Assembly: GCA_028532985.1 (NCBI GenBank)
Contig: JANCIK010000012.1
Span: forward strand, 1,240,001 to 1,304,000
Direction: 5' to 3'
DNA length: 64,000 nucleotides
Source of the DNA: Stropharia rugosoannulata
Taxonomy: Eukaryota > Basidiomycota > Agaricomycetes > Agaricales > Strophariaceae
Part shown: positions 11,885 through 21,115 of the stretch, piece after piece
Layout of the letters: each line of letters opens with the position of its first letter
Numbering within the stretch: position 1 is the first letter of the stretch
Program-made: the position numbers and the translations under genes
The notes under the pieces: model-generated
What the model was told of the DNA's origin: nothing
What the model saw: the letters and a program-made list of their open reading frames with translations, nothing else
Database searches by the model: none

Positions 11885-13476
11885 CTACATAGTACTAAAC
11901 GCGATGTCATACTCTCGGATAGCTCTGAGAGCTATCGCAGTAGCCAAACCTCTATTCCCGAACTGGATCTCAATGTTACTGAACCTATAGAATATGCCAG
12001 CGTCCCAACCGCCATCTGTCTGCTGGATTTCCAACAACCTCTGATAGTCGGTGCTGTTCTTGATGCGAACACGGGTACAGCAATGTAAACGCATTGCCAG
12101 AGCCAACGCGCCTCCCGTTGAGCCCATATGCTCTTGACAACGCTCTTTGTAAAGGGATCCAAAGAGCGACATCATAGACGGGGAGCTTTCCAGCAGCCTC
12201 AACAAGAAGCTGTTTAAACAAACAATTGCATGAAGGTAAAGAGATACGTCGCTGCATTTATCACTTACTAGAGGAAGGGCTCTGGACCCATATAGTATCG
12301 CGATCCGTGAACGTATGCCCTGCTTTGGAGCACGGAGTGCATCCAGTCCACTGCCTTATGGAGATCCTCGCCTCGGCCATAGGTATAGAACAAAGTTAGG
12401 ACATTAACACATATCGCATGATCCCTTCTCGGACGGTTGCAGTCAAAGTAAGTGAGCGGTATACCGTCTCTGTCGCAGAATTTTAGCATGCGGTCCATGA
12501 TCCTCATTTTAGTGGCATGATCTGCAACATGCGGTGTAACAGTCCAAGCAATCGACGTCGTGTCTAAGTCGTTGGGGTACTCGAAGTCTGTAAACTCTCC
12601 TGGCCCCTTGAAAAAGTTCCATTCTGCGGCGAAAGTTGGGTAGTCGACGAGAGACGGGTCGTTTGTTGCCTCTAGAATTAATAATTGGGAGAAGTTCTCG
12701 TGGATTATCTGGCCGGACACAGTGCATGATAGGTGATGCTTTGCATTTCGTTTCATATAATCCGTGGCGCGAGCCAGTGGATCTTCGAAGAGGTTGTAGA
12801 GAGTTCGCTCCACGTTATGTATATTATCGGCGAAGATAGTTTTCATCCCTATAGATTGAGCAGTCACCAGATTTTCGCGGACGTTATCAAGGAGAATGGT
12901 CCGGTGCGGCTGAGAGCATGCCTGAAGGAGAATAAATTCATAGAATCCTAGCTCTGGTGCGCGATATCCTGTGTCGCTGGAGAGTAGAATCCCGTCGAAT
13001 ATTTCGAAAGCCTTTTCTTCCTTTGTCTTCAAGGTATTCCATGTCGACTTTGGCATGTTACATATTCCATAAATCTTTCTGCCTCCTAGTTTTAAGCTGT
13101 ATATCAGGTCGAACATCTCGCTCCGTATGTACGACGCGTTTGCTAGAGTTGAAATAGCAGCTTTTATACGAGCTCGTTCCATCCCAAAGGACACTGCCAA
13201 TTCTTCATGGGCAACCTCTTCACAGATGAGTCCGGCTTCGTGATCATACCAGACTTTTGTGTTGACCATCTTTCTAAGCAGCTTTGCGTCAATCTCGAGA
13301 TGGGTTTCCATCGACTGACCGAGGAGAACGTCATTTATGTCGACCAACAAAGTATCGTATCGCTTTGCGAGATGCATAGTTTCCTCAGCGCCAAAAGAGT
13401 TTATAATAGAGTGTGAGTAACCTAACCAGGTGCGAAGGCCGTTAGTGGTGTGTAAGTTATGATAGACGTTTACCAC
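11885..13476 (-). CDS. HAD-like / class II terpene cyclase fusion (drimane-type sesquiterpene synthase family)
   Basis: Two exons (13476-12269 and 12209-11885) with a 59-nt intron (GTAAGTGA...TTAAACAG) encode about 510 aa. The N-terminal half has HAD phosphatase-like motifs: VDINDVLL (residues 45-52; Asp46 as motif I), ICNM in the motif II position, and the motif IV-like LLDNVRENL. The C-terminal half has the class II cyclase motif DLDTT (303-307), and after the splice QQTDGGWDAG and FGNRGLATA, typical of the terpene-cyclase beta fold. Known members of this fungal HAD-cyclase family (AstC-type) cyclise farnesyl diphosphate by protonation and then release phosphate to give drimane alcohols or their phosphates; product here is inference. 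Motif II has Cys where HAD enzymes usually have Ser/Thr. The frame is intact. A downstream Met at 13377 is an alternative start. Neighbours: P450 at 2.3-4.5 kb and a GST at 14.5 kb. Confidence 0.82.
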
Positions 13477-13988
13477 GTTGCTGCCAATCGTCTGCTATTG
13501 CCAGACAGATAGGGAGCTAAGGTAGGTACTAGGAAGTGGGGCAAACGAAGAAAGTGGTAATATCCAGGCTCTTGTCTTTGAATAGAACAATGGTCTTTTG
13601 TTGAAAATGTTAACTTCTACTCTCACTAGTGAGCTTGTTCGCTCAGCTATGTTCAGCTCCTACTATTTCAGGGATAGACGTATGCTATTAGTGAGTTCGT
13701 GAGTTCTACGGTAACTATTTACTATCCGGCCTTAGTGGATTTATGACCTAGAAGCGTTTATCAACCGATTCGATGCCTGGTATTTTGTCATGCACGTCAA
13801 TCTAGTACAAGCATAAGAATGTTGATATTCCCCGGGCAATGAAAAATAGACAAAACCATGAAAGATATTCCTTTCCTATCTTTTTCGTTTCTTTTATTTC
13901 CTAGCTCAAGGCTATATTGTCGTAGAACTACTTATCTGGCGAAAGTTTCCATCCGGAGATGAATAAGGCAGCTGCCTTAAATGGATAA

Positions 13989-14007
13989 ATCCGCCAAAAA
14001 GGCGGAT
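13989..14007. promoter_or_regulatory. GC-rich inverted repeat in divergent promoter
   Basis: ATCCGCC-AAAAA-GGCGGAT: perfect 7-bp arms around 5 bp, in otherwise AT-rich DNA. Such palindromes can be binding sites for dimeric fungal zinc-cluster regulators; this is speculation from shape and position only. Confidence 0.25.
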
Positions 14008-14460
14008 CGCCGAACCTCACCGAACTCAATTGGTCATGCAGTTAACCGCAATTCCTTGCTGAGACCTTGCATAAGAATCCTGAAGCCTTGAGGACGTATT
14101 CGTTTCTCAGGCCGAACAAGGTGACTGATAGCGATCATCAGCGAGCGTCCTTCGGTTACTGCCTTACTTGCGAGATTTATCCTTACATTTCATATAAAGG
14201 CGGAAAATACCAAGAATCGTGTTATAAATACAATTAAGCGATACTTTCCGAGTCATTTATGCATGAATGATTTAACTCGGGAGTCTTCGAACGTTTACCT
14301 TCAAGGAGTACTCTAATGTGCGCCAAACTGTATAAACTTCCGTCATGACACAAGAATATATTTGGATGAAATTACTCATCCATCCATATTAGCCACGATT
14401 ATCGCCCAATATAGCAAATTGATAACCAAAGAAGAGTACCCGCTTGCTCCAGCTTACATG

Positions 14461-14468
14461 TATATAAG
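14461..14468 (+). promoter_or_regulatory. TATA box of the GST gene
   Basis: TATATAAG lies 68 bp upstream of the GST ATG at 14529, a usual spacing for a fungal TATA promoter. Confidence 0.5.
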
Positions 14469-14582
14469 AAGTGTCAAGTTCAAGAGAGTGCCTACAGAAT
14501 AATAAAGCATCCCTACTTTACACGAGTCATGGCTAGCACTGCTAGTACCACAAAGAAACCTTTCACACTCTACTCCGCCAAG

Positions 14583-14587
14583 CAAAC
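14583..14587 (+). repeat. Target site duplication, left copy
   Basis: CAAAC directly before the left LTR, repeated exactly at 20056-20060. Five base pairs is the usual size for Ty1/copia integrase. Confidence 0.9.
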
Positions 14588-15012
14588 TGTAAGAATAGCC
14601 TCAGCTCGTTGCCTCGAAGAGGGTGCAAACGACTCTGTATTTACCTGTAAGAATAGCCTACAAAGTCATGTAAATACGAGTACATAAATATGAGTAAAAA
14701 AACTTGTGCTCACCTCAGCTCGTTGCCTCGAAGAGGGTGCAAACGACTGAGGTGTAGCAGATTTGTACACTTCATTATATACTAGAAAAGAAAAGAATAA
14801 GTGCTCGAAAAGAGCATACAAAAGTAGAAGGAAACATGTAACAGTCAGAGTTTTTAAGTAGTTATTGACATGTAGTTAAATAGCTAGTAATCGAGGCTAG
14901 CAATTGCATATGTGACGAGAATACCAAAATATACCTTTGACACAGAAAGAACTCCGCGTGGCGGCGGCAATCCTCGTGTCGTTATTTGTCCTTGCCTCTC
15001 GGAATTCCAACA
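14588..15012 (-). repeat. 3' LTR of copia element
   Basis: Begins TGTAAGAATAGCC and ends TTCCAACA on the plus strand; 425 bp. A 36-bp block (14599-14634) is repeated at 14713-14748 inside the LTR, and the second block is bracketed by CACCTCAG and CTGAGGTG, giving a potential hairpin. Confidence 0.95.
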
Positions 15013-15024
15013 CTCCCCCTCAAA
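15013..15024 (-). other. Polypurine tract of copia element
   Basis: On the element's coding strand the tract reads TTTGAGGGGGAG and abuts the 3' LTR, the place and composition expected for the plus-strand primer. The gag-pol stop codon at 15022-15020 overlaps it. Confidence 0.75.
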
Positions 15025-18000
15025 TCGACACGAGCCCAAGTTCACGTGCGAAATGTTTGACTTTCGGGGAAGGCAGTGCCTTAGTAAGCGTGTCAGCAAC
15101 CATCTCGTCCGTAGGGCAATACACAAGACGAAGGGATCCGTTCTCGACGATCCAGCGGATAAAATGGAAGCGGATGTCAATGTGTTTCGTGCGTGCGTGA
15201 TATTGATGATCTTTTGTAAGAGCGATGGCTGATTGGTTGTCTGAAAATAGAGTTGTAGCTGCCAGAGATGTGTCGTAAATTTGGGATATAAGGGAACGAA
15301 GCCAAAGTGCTTCCTTAGCCGCATATGTTGCCGCAACATACTCGCTTTCCGTGGTTGACAGTGAAATAATTTCCTGGCGTTTAGCAGACCAAGAAACAGC
15401 TCCGCCGTGCAATAAAAATGCGTAGCCAGAAATAGCGTGCCTATCTTCGGCCATATTCCCATCGGCATCCGCGTAACCGGTTAATTCTGTCGCCTGAGAG
15501 CCGTATGTAAGCCAAAGATCAATAGTCCCCTTTAAGTACCGAAAAATCCGCTTAACAGCAGTCCAATGCGCTTCGCCAGGATTGCGTGAATATCTCGAGA
15601 CAGTCTGAACAGCATAAGCAATATCTGGGCGCGTACCCTGCGCTGCATACATGAGAGATCCAACAGCCTCGTGGTATGGCACGTGCCGCATTTTTGCTAT
15701 TTCTTCCGTGGTAGATGGGCTTTGTGCAGTCGAAAAATGAATATTTGTTTCCATTGGGATGGAAACGGGCCGTAAATCCGCAAGATTATATCGCGTGAGT
15801 ATAGAGTTAATGTAGGAACGTTGTGAGAGATGTATGGAGTGCCGTTCTCGATCACGGCGCACCTCGATGCCCAAAATCCAGTGAATTTCGCCCAAGTCCG
15901 TGATGTCCACGTGCCGCGTGATGCTGAGTTTGAAATCAGTGATGAGATCGTTTGTTGATCCCACAATGGTACAGTCATCAACATGCACCAGTACCACCAT
16001 GAAGTCTCCGTCGCCACGTCTCCTGAAGAACACAGCCTGGTCCACCTCGCACCTAGTAAATCCTAGCTCCTTCACCATGATCTCGACCAGCCTCTGATAC
16101 CACCTCCTCCCAGATTGCTTCAAGCCATATAGGGTTTTCTTCAACCTGCAAACCATGCCAGAAGATGAAGGGGATGGGTAACCGGGGGGCTGCTGCATGT
16201 ATATGATTTCGTCTGAGGTGAGTACCCCATTTAAATAAGCCCCTTTAATGTCGATTTGATGAATCTCGTGGTCCTCTGCAGCCGCAATTGCAAGGACAGT
16301 CCGGATAGAAGATAGACGCGCCACGGGCGCAAATGTATCAAAATAATCGACCCCTGGAACCTGCGAGAACCCCTGCGCGACCAGACGCGCCTTGTACCTC
16401 ACGACATTCCCTGCCGCATCCTTCTTGGCCCGAAAAACCCACTTCGAGCCTACAATGTTGGCGTTCTTGGGTGCGTTGACTAGCTCCCATGTTCCTGCAG
16501 TTCGTAGTGCTGACAGTTCCTCCTGAATAGCCGCCTCCCACAGTGGCCAATCCGGCCGCGCCTGTGCATCTGTAAGTGACGTAGGTTCGAGCGCCTCGAC
16601 CTCGCTGATCTCGGCTGCCATAGCATATTCCTCCACGAAATCCACGGCCATCGAGACTTCAGCTAGCTCGGTCATGGGCACGGAGTCTGCAGCGTTGGAG
16701 TCAGCGCTCACACTCGAGACCTGCTCTGGCGTAGATGGTAATTGAATGCCCGTTGCGACTAGCTTCCCGGCCCCTTGTCCCATGGTACCACGCCCTTCAA
16801 GCACATCCTGTACGCGCTGCGACGGTTTGCGAATGCGTTTGGATCGCTTCGGGTCCTCGGCGGGCTCCTCAAGCTTTGTCGAGTGTTCTGGGGGTGCCGT
16901 GGATGCTCTGGAAGCAGTTGGTGCTGTCGGATTCGAGGTATGTTTGTCAGCATCCATCTCGAGCATTATCGGCGGCTGATGTGGCTCCCCCTCGAGATGA
17001 GGGGCTGACAGTGCTCCCGTCTTGTCGTAGTAGACGTTCCGTTCCACGGAGACGGTACCCTTTTCCGGCCAGTATACCCTCACGCCCTTCGAGTTCTCAT
17101 CAATGCCCATCCACCTGCCCTGCCGTACCCGTCCTCCCAGCTTTGTACCGCCCTCAACCCATACCCAGACCTTCTCGCCCCATTCCCGAACCTTGCTGAG
17201 GTCGGGCTTCTTTCCATAAGCAGCTTCGTATGGCGTCTTGCCGTCAACAGCCTTAGTCGAAGTGCGATTGAGTAACCACACTACATGCCGCGCTGCCTCG
17301 GCCCAGAGAGATTTCGGAAGGCCGCTGGCATGCAACAATGCGCGCACGCGCTCCATGATGACTCGGTTTCGCCGCTCCGCAACGCCGTTGTGCTGTGGGG
17401 TGTCGTGAACAGTGCGCTTCGCATGTGTGCCGCGTTTCTTGAGATGAAGTGTGAACTCCTTCCCCTCGTACTCGCCGCCCCGATCAGAGTGCAATATCTT
17501 GATCTTCACGCCATGCTGTGTGTCCACCCAGGCCTCGTACTCCTTGTATGAGTTGAAGGTCTCCGATTTCTTCTTCAAGAAGTCAATGTTGGTGAGTCGA
17601 GTTTTGTCATCTGTGTAGGTGATGTAATAACGCTTTCCGCCCTTCGTGCGTATAGGTGCTGGTCCCCAGAGATCAGAGTGTATCTCGCCGCCAAATTCGG
17701 CTGCACGCTCCCCCTCGCGCTCACGAGAGACAGGCTTTCTCGTAGCCTTCGCGTACACACAGGACTCGCAGAAGAAAGGCTCGCCAGCTGGGGTGTCCTC
17801 AAGACGAACTCCAGTCACAAACTTGTTCCGGGCAACAAGCCGTTGCGCAACCACAGGTGAGATATGGCCCATTCGTCGGTGAAACTGATCCAACGTGATA
17901 GTATCCACCGCATTTACAATGTCGCCTTCCATCGTGAAGCGATACAGGCCCTTTGAAGATTTCGGAAGCTGTCCCATGTGCTCGCCGTCTGGCCCAGTGA

Positions 18001-19615
18001 TGGTACACTTCCCGTTTCCGAATGTGAGCGTAAACCCAAGCTCATCAAGCTTCCCAACTGACACAAGAGTGTAGCCCGCCTCCGGAGAATACAAGACCTC
18101 GTCAAGACGGAGTTTGGTGATGTCGACCCCATTTGGTATGTCTATCGTGATGCTTCCCACGCCCGTAGCACTGAAGTTGCCCTTGTTTGCAGCGCGCAAG
18201 GCTTTCGGAGGGATTTCGTGGAAGTTTTCGAAGTCATCACAGTACGGGGAGATGTGTCGGGATGTACCAGAGTCCATGAGGTTTATGCGGGCAGCGTCTG
18301 GGGTTTCCGAAGTGGGGTGAGTAGCCAAAACCTCGGAGAGTGAGTCCTCGGAATCACTGGCTGACTGCATGTCTTCTCCATCAGAAATTCTGTCCCAGCT
18401 GCCGTCGGAGCAGTGCTCAACGTCGTCCACCTCACCATCCTCATCGTCAGAGAACCAGTCGCTAGTGTTAGCCACGCTGCTCTCGCAATCGGAGTCGTCA
18501 GCCTCAGAATCAGAGTCAGAGCCAGAAATAGAAGCAAGATCCACAGAGCAAGAGTCAGAATCGGAATCCTCGACATCGCTATCCGCAGCCAGCACACAAT
18601 CGCTGTCTGCATCGGAATCGCCAGCTGCTACAGCATTTACAGCTTCTGTGGTCTTCTTGGCGGAACTCCCTTTGCCCTTGTCGTCTTTTGCAGGCTTGGG
18701 GCACTTGTCCTTGTAGTGACCTTTCTCGCCGCAGTTCCAGCATACACCACGGGGTAGTTTCGCCTTGCCCTTGCTGCCCTTCGACGTGTGACCTACAGCG
18801 AGTGCCTCGTCCTTGTCACTGTCCTTCGACTTCGAGCCACCATAGCGCCTGTTGCGCTGGGTTTTCTGGCGCTCGTACTCCTCGGAAATGAGTGAAATGA
18901 GTGAATCGGGGGCAATGGTCTTGGTCTGAGCAAACATCCGGGCCGCGGCAAGCTGTGATGATGCGAAGTTGGAGAGATAATAAGGTAAGGAGGATATGAT
19001 CACGGATCTGTAGTCCTTCTCATCGATGTCCACGCCAACGGTCACCAGCTCCTCGCGCTTGACCCGTAAGGCATCCAGGAACTCTCGAACATTGCCCTTC
19101 TCGTGGCACTTGGACTCCAAGAACTTGGTACGAAGATCAGTCTGTGCGTAAGCACCTTTCTCCGTGTATTCGGCCACAATCGCATCCCAACGGTCCTTTA
19201 CGGTTGGCTTCATGTGAACACGCATCAACGTAGAGTCGGGAATCTTTTGGGTAAGCAATGATTTGGCCGATTTTTCGTCTTTCTCCCACTGACGGATTAA
19301 AGCAGCAGTATTGTCGTCAGGCTTGGCCTCGGGCTCAGCAGCAGCAGCAGCAGCACCCGGCGCCGTGGTAGTCGCAGTAGCCACGCGCGGTGCAACAGCA
19401 GGCGCCTCAGTTGGACGTGAAGACGTCCCGTCGAAGTGCCCCCAGAACCCCTTTGCCTCGACAGCATCCTGGAACCGAACGGCAAAAATAGCCCAGTTGA
19501 CGCCGCTCGCGTCGAGTTTCGGAACCGAAGAAGGAAGAGTATCCGTGAGAGAAGTAGCAGTGATTGTAGACATTTTTGGTGAGTCGCAAAAAACAATCAG
19601 AGGCAGTGGTAACAA
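15020..19615 (-). CDS. Copia gag-pol polyprotein
   Basis: A single 1,531-codon ORF. The likelier start is the MSTITAT methionine at codon 15. In order: gag region (UBN2-like); CCHC knuckle CWNCGEKGHYKDKC (about residue 290); Asp/Ser/Glu-rich linker; aspartic protease LMDSGTSRHI (about 445); integrase zinc motif and D,D35E core with HSDLWGP, SDRGGEYEG and HNGVAERRNR (about 580-750); RT with KWVFRAKKDA, QIDIKGAYLNG and active site VHVDD (about 1210); RNase H with GYADADGN and TTESEYVAA (about 1380 on). gag and pol are in one frame with no frameshift or stop. Every catalytic signature looked for is present, so it may be active. It is a fungal transposon, not a virus of animals or crops. Confidence 0.95.
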   Translation of the reverse strand: MLPLPLIVFCDSPKMSTITATSLTDTLPSSVPKLDASGVNWAIFAVRFQDAVEAKGFWGHFDGTSSRPTEAPAVAPRVATATTTAPGAAAAAAEPEAKPDDNTAALIRQWEKDEKSAKSLLTQKIPDSTLMRVHMKPTVKDRWDAIVAEYTEKGAYAQTDLRTKFLESKCHEKGNVREFLDALRVKREELVTVGVDIDEKDYRSVIISSLPYYLSNFASSQLAAARMFAQTKTIAPDSLISLISEEYERQKTQRNRRYGGSKSKDSDKDEALAVGHTSKGSKGKAKLPRGVCWNCGEKGHYKDKCPKPAKDDKGKGSSAKKTTEAVNAVAAGDSDADSDCVLAADSDVEDSDSDSCSVDLASISGSDSDSEADDSDCESSVANTSDWFSDDEDGEVDDVEHCSDGSWDRISDGEDMQSASDSEDSLSEVLATHPTSETPDAARINLMDSGTSRHISPYCDDFENFHEIPPKALRAANKGNFSATGVGSITIDIPNGVDITKLRLDEVLYSPEAGYTLVSVGKLDELGFTLTFGNGKCTITGPDGEHMGQLPKSSKGLYRFTMEGDIVNAVDTITLDQFHRRMGHISPVVAQRLVARNKFVTGVRLEDTPAGEPFFCESCVYAKATRKPVSREREGERAAEFGGEIHSDLWGPAPIRTKGGKRYYITYTDDKTRLTNIDFLKKKSETFNSYKEYEAWVDTQHGVKIKILHSDRGGEYEGKEFTLHLKKRGTHAKRTVHDTPQHNGVAERRNRVIMERVRALLHASGLPKSLWAEAARHVVWLLNRTSTKAVDGKTPYEAAYGKKPDLSKVREWGEKVWVWVEGGTKLGGRVRQGRWMGIDENSKGVRVYWPEKGTVSVERNVYYDKTGALSAPHLEGEPHQPPIMLEMDADKHTSNPTAPTASRASTAPPEHSTKLEEPAEDPKRSKRIRKPSQRVQDVLEGRGTMGQGAGKLVATGIQLPSTPEQVSSVSADSNAADSVPMTELAEVSMAVDFVEEYAMAAEISEVEALEPTSLTDAQARPDWPLWEAAIQEELSALRTAGTWELVNAPKNANIVGSKWVFRAKKDAAGNVVRYKARLVAQGFSQVPGVDYFDTFAPVARLSSIRTVLAIAAAEDHEIHQIDIKGAYLNGVLTSDEIIYMQQPPGYPSPSSSGMVCRLKKTLYGLKQSGRRWYQRLVEIMVKELGFTRCEVDQAVFFRRRGDGDFMVVLVHVDDCTIVGSTNDLITDFKLSITRHVDITDLGEIHWILGIEVRRDRERHSIHLSQRSYINSILTRYNLADLRPVSIPMETNIHFSTAQSPSTTEEIAKMRHVPYHEAVGSLMYAAQGTRPDIAYAVQTVSRYSRNPGEAHWTAVKRIFRYLKGTIDLWLTYGSQATELTGYADADGNMAEDRHAISGYAFLLHGGAVSWSAKRQEIISLSTTESEYVAATYAAKEALWLRSLISQIYDTSLAATTLFSDNQSAIALTKDHQYHARTKHIDIRFHFIRWIVENGSLRLVYCPTDEMVADTLTKALPSPKVKHFARELGLVSI

Positions 19616-19617
19616 CC

Positions 19618-19630
19618 AGGGCTCATAACC
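19618..19630 (-). other. Primer binding site, half-tRNA-iMet type
   Basis: The plus strand reads AGGGCTCATAACC immediately next to the 5' LTR. This equals the anticodon stem-loop of eukaryotic initiator tRNA-Met (CAU anticodon within CUCAUAAC), so the element strand would pair with an internal, cleaved tRNA rather than the CCA 3' end, as in Drosophila copia. Confidence 0.75.
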
Positions 19631-20055
19631 TGTAAGAATAGCCTCAGCTCGTTGCCTCGAAGAGGGTGCAAACGACTCTGTATTTACCTGTAAGAATAGC
19701 CTACAAAGTCATGTAAATACGAGTACATAAATATGAGTAAAAGAACTTGTGCTCACCTCAGCTCGTTGCCTCGAAGAGGGTGCAAACGACTGAGGTGTAG
19801 CAGATTTGTACACTTCATTATATACTAGAAAAGAAAAGAATAAGTGCTCGAAAAGAGCATACAAAAGTGGAAGGAAACATGTAACAGTCAGAGTTTTTAA
19901 GTAGTTATTGACATGTAGTTAAATAGCTAGTAATCGAGGCTAGCAATTGCATATGTGACGAGAATACCAAAATATACCTTTGACACAGAAAGAACTCCGC
20001 GTGGCGGCGGCAATCCTCGTGTCGTTATTTGTCCTTGCCTCTCGGAATTCCAACA
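19631..20055 (-). repeat. 5' LTR of copia element
   Basis: 425 bp, differing from the left LTR by two A/G substitutions (19743 and 19869). Same internal 36-bp duplication and hairpin. Acts as promoter for the minus-strand element. Confidence 0.95.
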
Positions 20056-20060
20056 CAAAC
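20056..20060 (+). repeat. Target site duplication, right copy
   Basis: CAAAC, identical to 14583-14587; removing one copy with the element restores the GST codon phase. Confidence 0.9.
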
Positions 20061-21115
20061 CCCTGGGCCAAATGGACATCCTGTTTTGATTCTGCTTGAA
20101 GAGCTCAAGAACATTAATCCAACCGTTGACTATAGGTCGGTACACATGCTCAGATGGTTATACAAAGCTAATTTTCATTTGCTGCAGCATTTTCCCCATC
20201 TCCATTGCAGACAATGTACAAAAGGTGCGTACTAGGTCGATGGAGTCCCAACTTGATGTATCCCCTTCTGATGCATCTACTATCAGGAGCCGTGGTTTAT
20301 CAAGTTGAATCCAAACGGGAAAATACCTGTTCTTGTTGATCATCTCCGGAACGACGCTGCGGTCTTCGAGTCTGCCGCGATATTGCTTTACCTCGTACAG
20401 CACTACGACAAAGAGTATGCTCTATGGTTTGACCCGCAGGAAGAGGCGGACTACTACAGCGAGATGCTTCAATGGATCTTCTTTGTTGTGAGTTCGAATC
20501 GATCCTGTAATAAAATTTCGATGATTTTAATGCAAATTCTCAGCACGGGGGGATAGCTCCAATGCATGGACAATGTGCGTGCTGTGCCATGTTTTGTGTA
20601 AGGGGTTACTGATAATATATGGTTGGGTAGCCTACCATTTTCACCGCGCTTCTCCAGAAGACATACCTTACGCCAAGAAACGTGAGTGATACATTTTCTC
20701 TCCACGGAATATGTAACAGGGCCTAATAAACGCCAATATCTATGACAGGCTATCTCGAAGAGACCAGGAGGCTTTACGGCGTGCTAGAAATCCGACTGCA
20801 AGACCGTGACTGGCTCGCAGGGCCCGGCAGAGGGAAATACAGCATAGCTGACATTAAAGCACTGCCCTGGTACGCCTCGAACGGTTTACTATCCCAATTA
20901 TCTAGCTGTTATGGTAACTGAGCATGGGCAATTCTTTACAGGGTGAACGTTCACGCTTATGCGAATATTGAGACGTTGGACGAGTGGCCTGCGGTAAAGG
21001 TATTATAAAGTTTATTGCATTTCCTTTGAACGACTGTTAATTAATGGGGAATTTCTAGGCATGGGTTGCACGGAACATGGCCAGGCCGAAGACTCAGCTT
21101 TTCCTTGGGAATTAA

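Larger units (their letters stand above)
13477..14528. other. Divergent intergenic region between terpene cyclase and GST
   Basis: No gene seen. It contains the GST TATA element (14461-14468) and a short GC-rich palindrome (13989-14007). As the two flanking genes diverge from it, it is the expected shared promoter region. Confidence 0.55.
14588..20055 (-). mobile_element. Ty1/copia LTR retrotransposon, structurally complete
   Basis: A 5,468-bp element with 425-bp LTRs at both ends (TG...CA), a 5-bp CAAAC target duplication, a primer site next to the right (5') LTR, a purine tract next to the left (3') LTR, and one uninterrupted gag-pol ORF on the minus strand. Domain order protease-integrase-RT-RNase H identifies Ty1/copia. 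The LTRs differ at only two positions (14700/19743 and 14826/19869), so insertion is recent, and all parts needed for autonomous movement appear present. It sits antisense inside exon 1 of a GST gene. Confidence 0.96.
14529..21115 (+). pseudogene. Ure2p-like glutathione S-transferase gene disrupted by a copia retrotransposon
   Basis: The gene starts at ATG 14529 (MASTASTTKKPFTLYSAKQT) and is interrupted after codon 20 by the element at 14588-20055. The remainder of exon 1 resumes in frame directly after the target duplication (PGPNGHPVLILLEEL) and ends at 20135. Further exons join without frameshift: 20188-20224, 20287-20487, 20544-20574, 20631-20681, 20749-20869, 20942-20999 and 21059-21115. 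Landmarks: thioredoxin-fold N-domain with [13 protein letters not shown] and [10 protein letters not shown]-domain with [13 protein letters not shown], and the terminal stretch AWVARNMARPKTQLFLGN. Ure2p-class GSTs conjugate glutathione to electrophiles or reduce peroxides. All damage seen is the insertion itself, so the loss is recent. Without excision or a downstream start, no full GST can be made from this allele. Confidence 0.88.
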
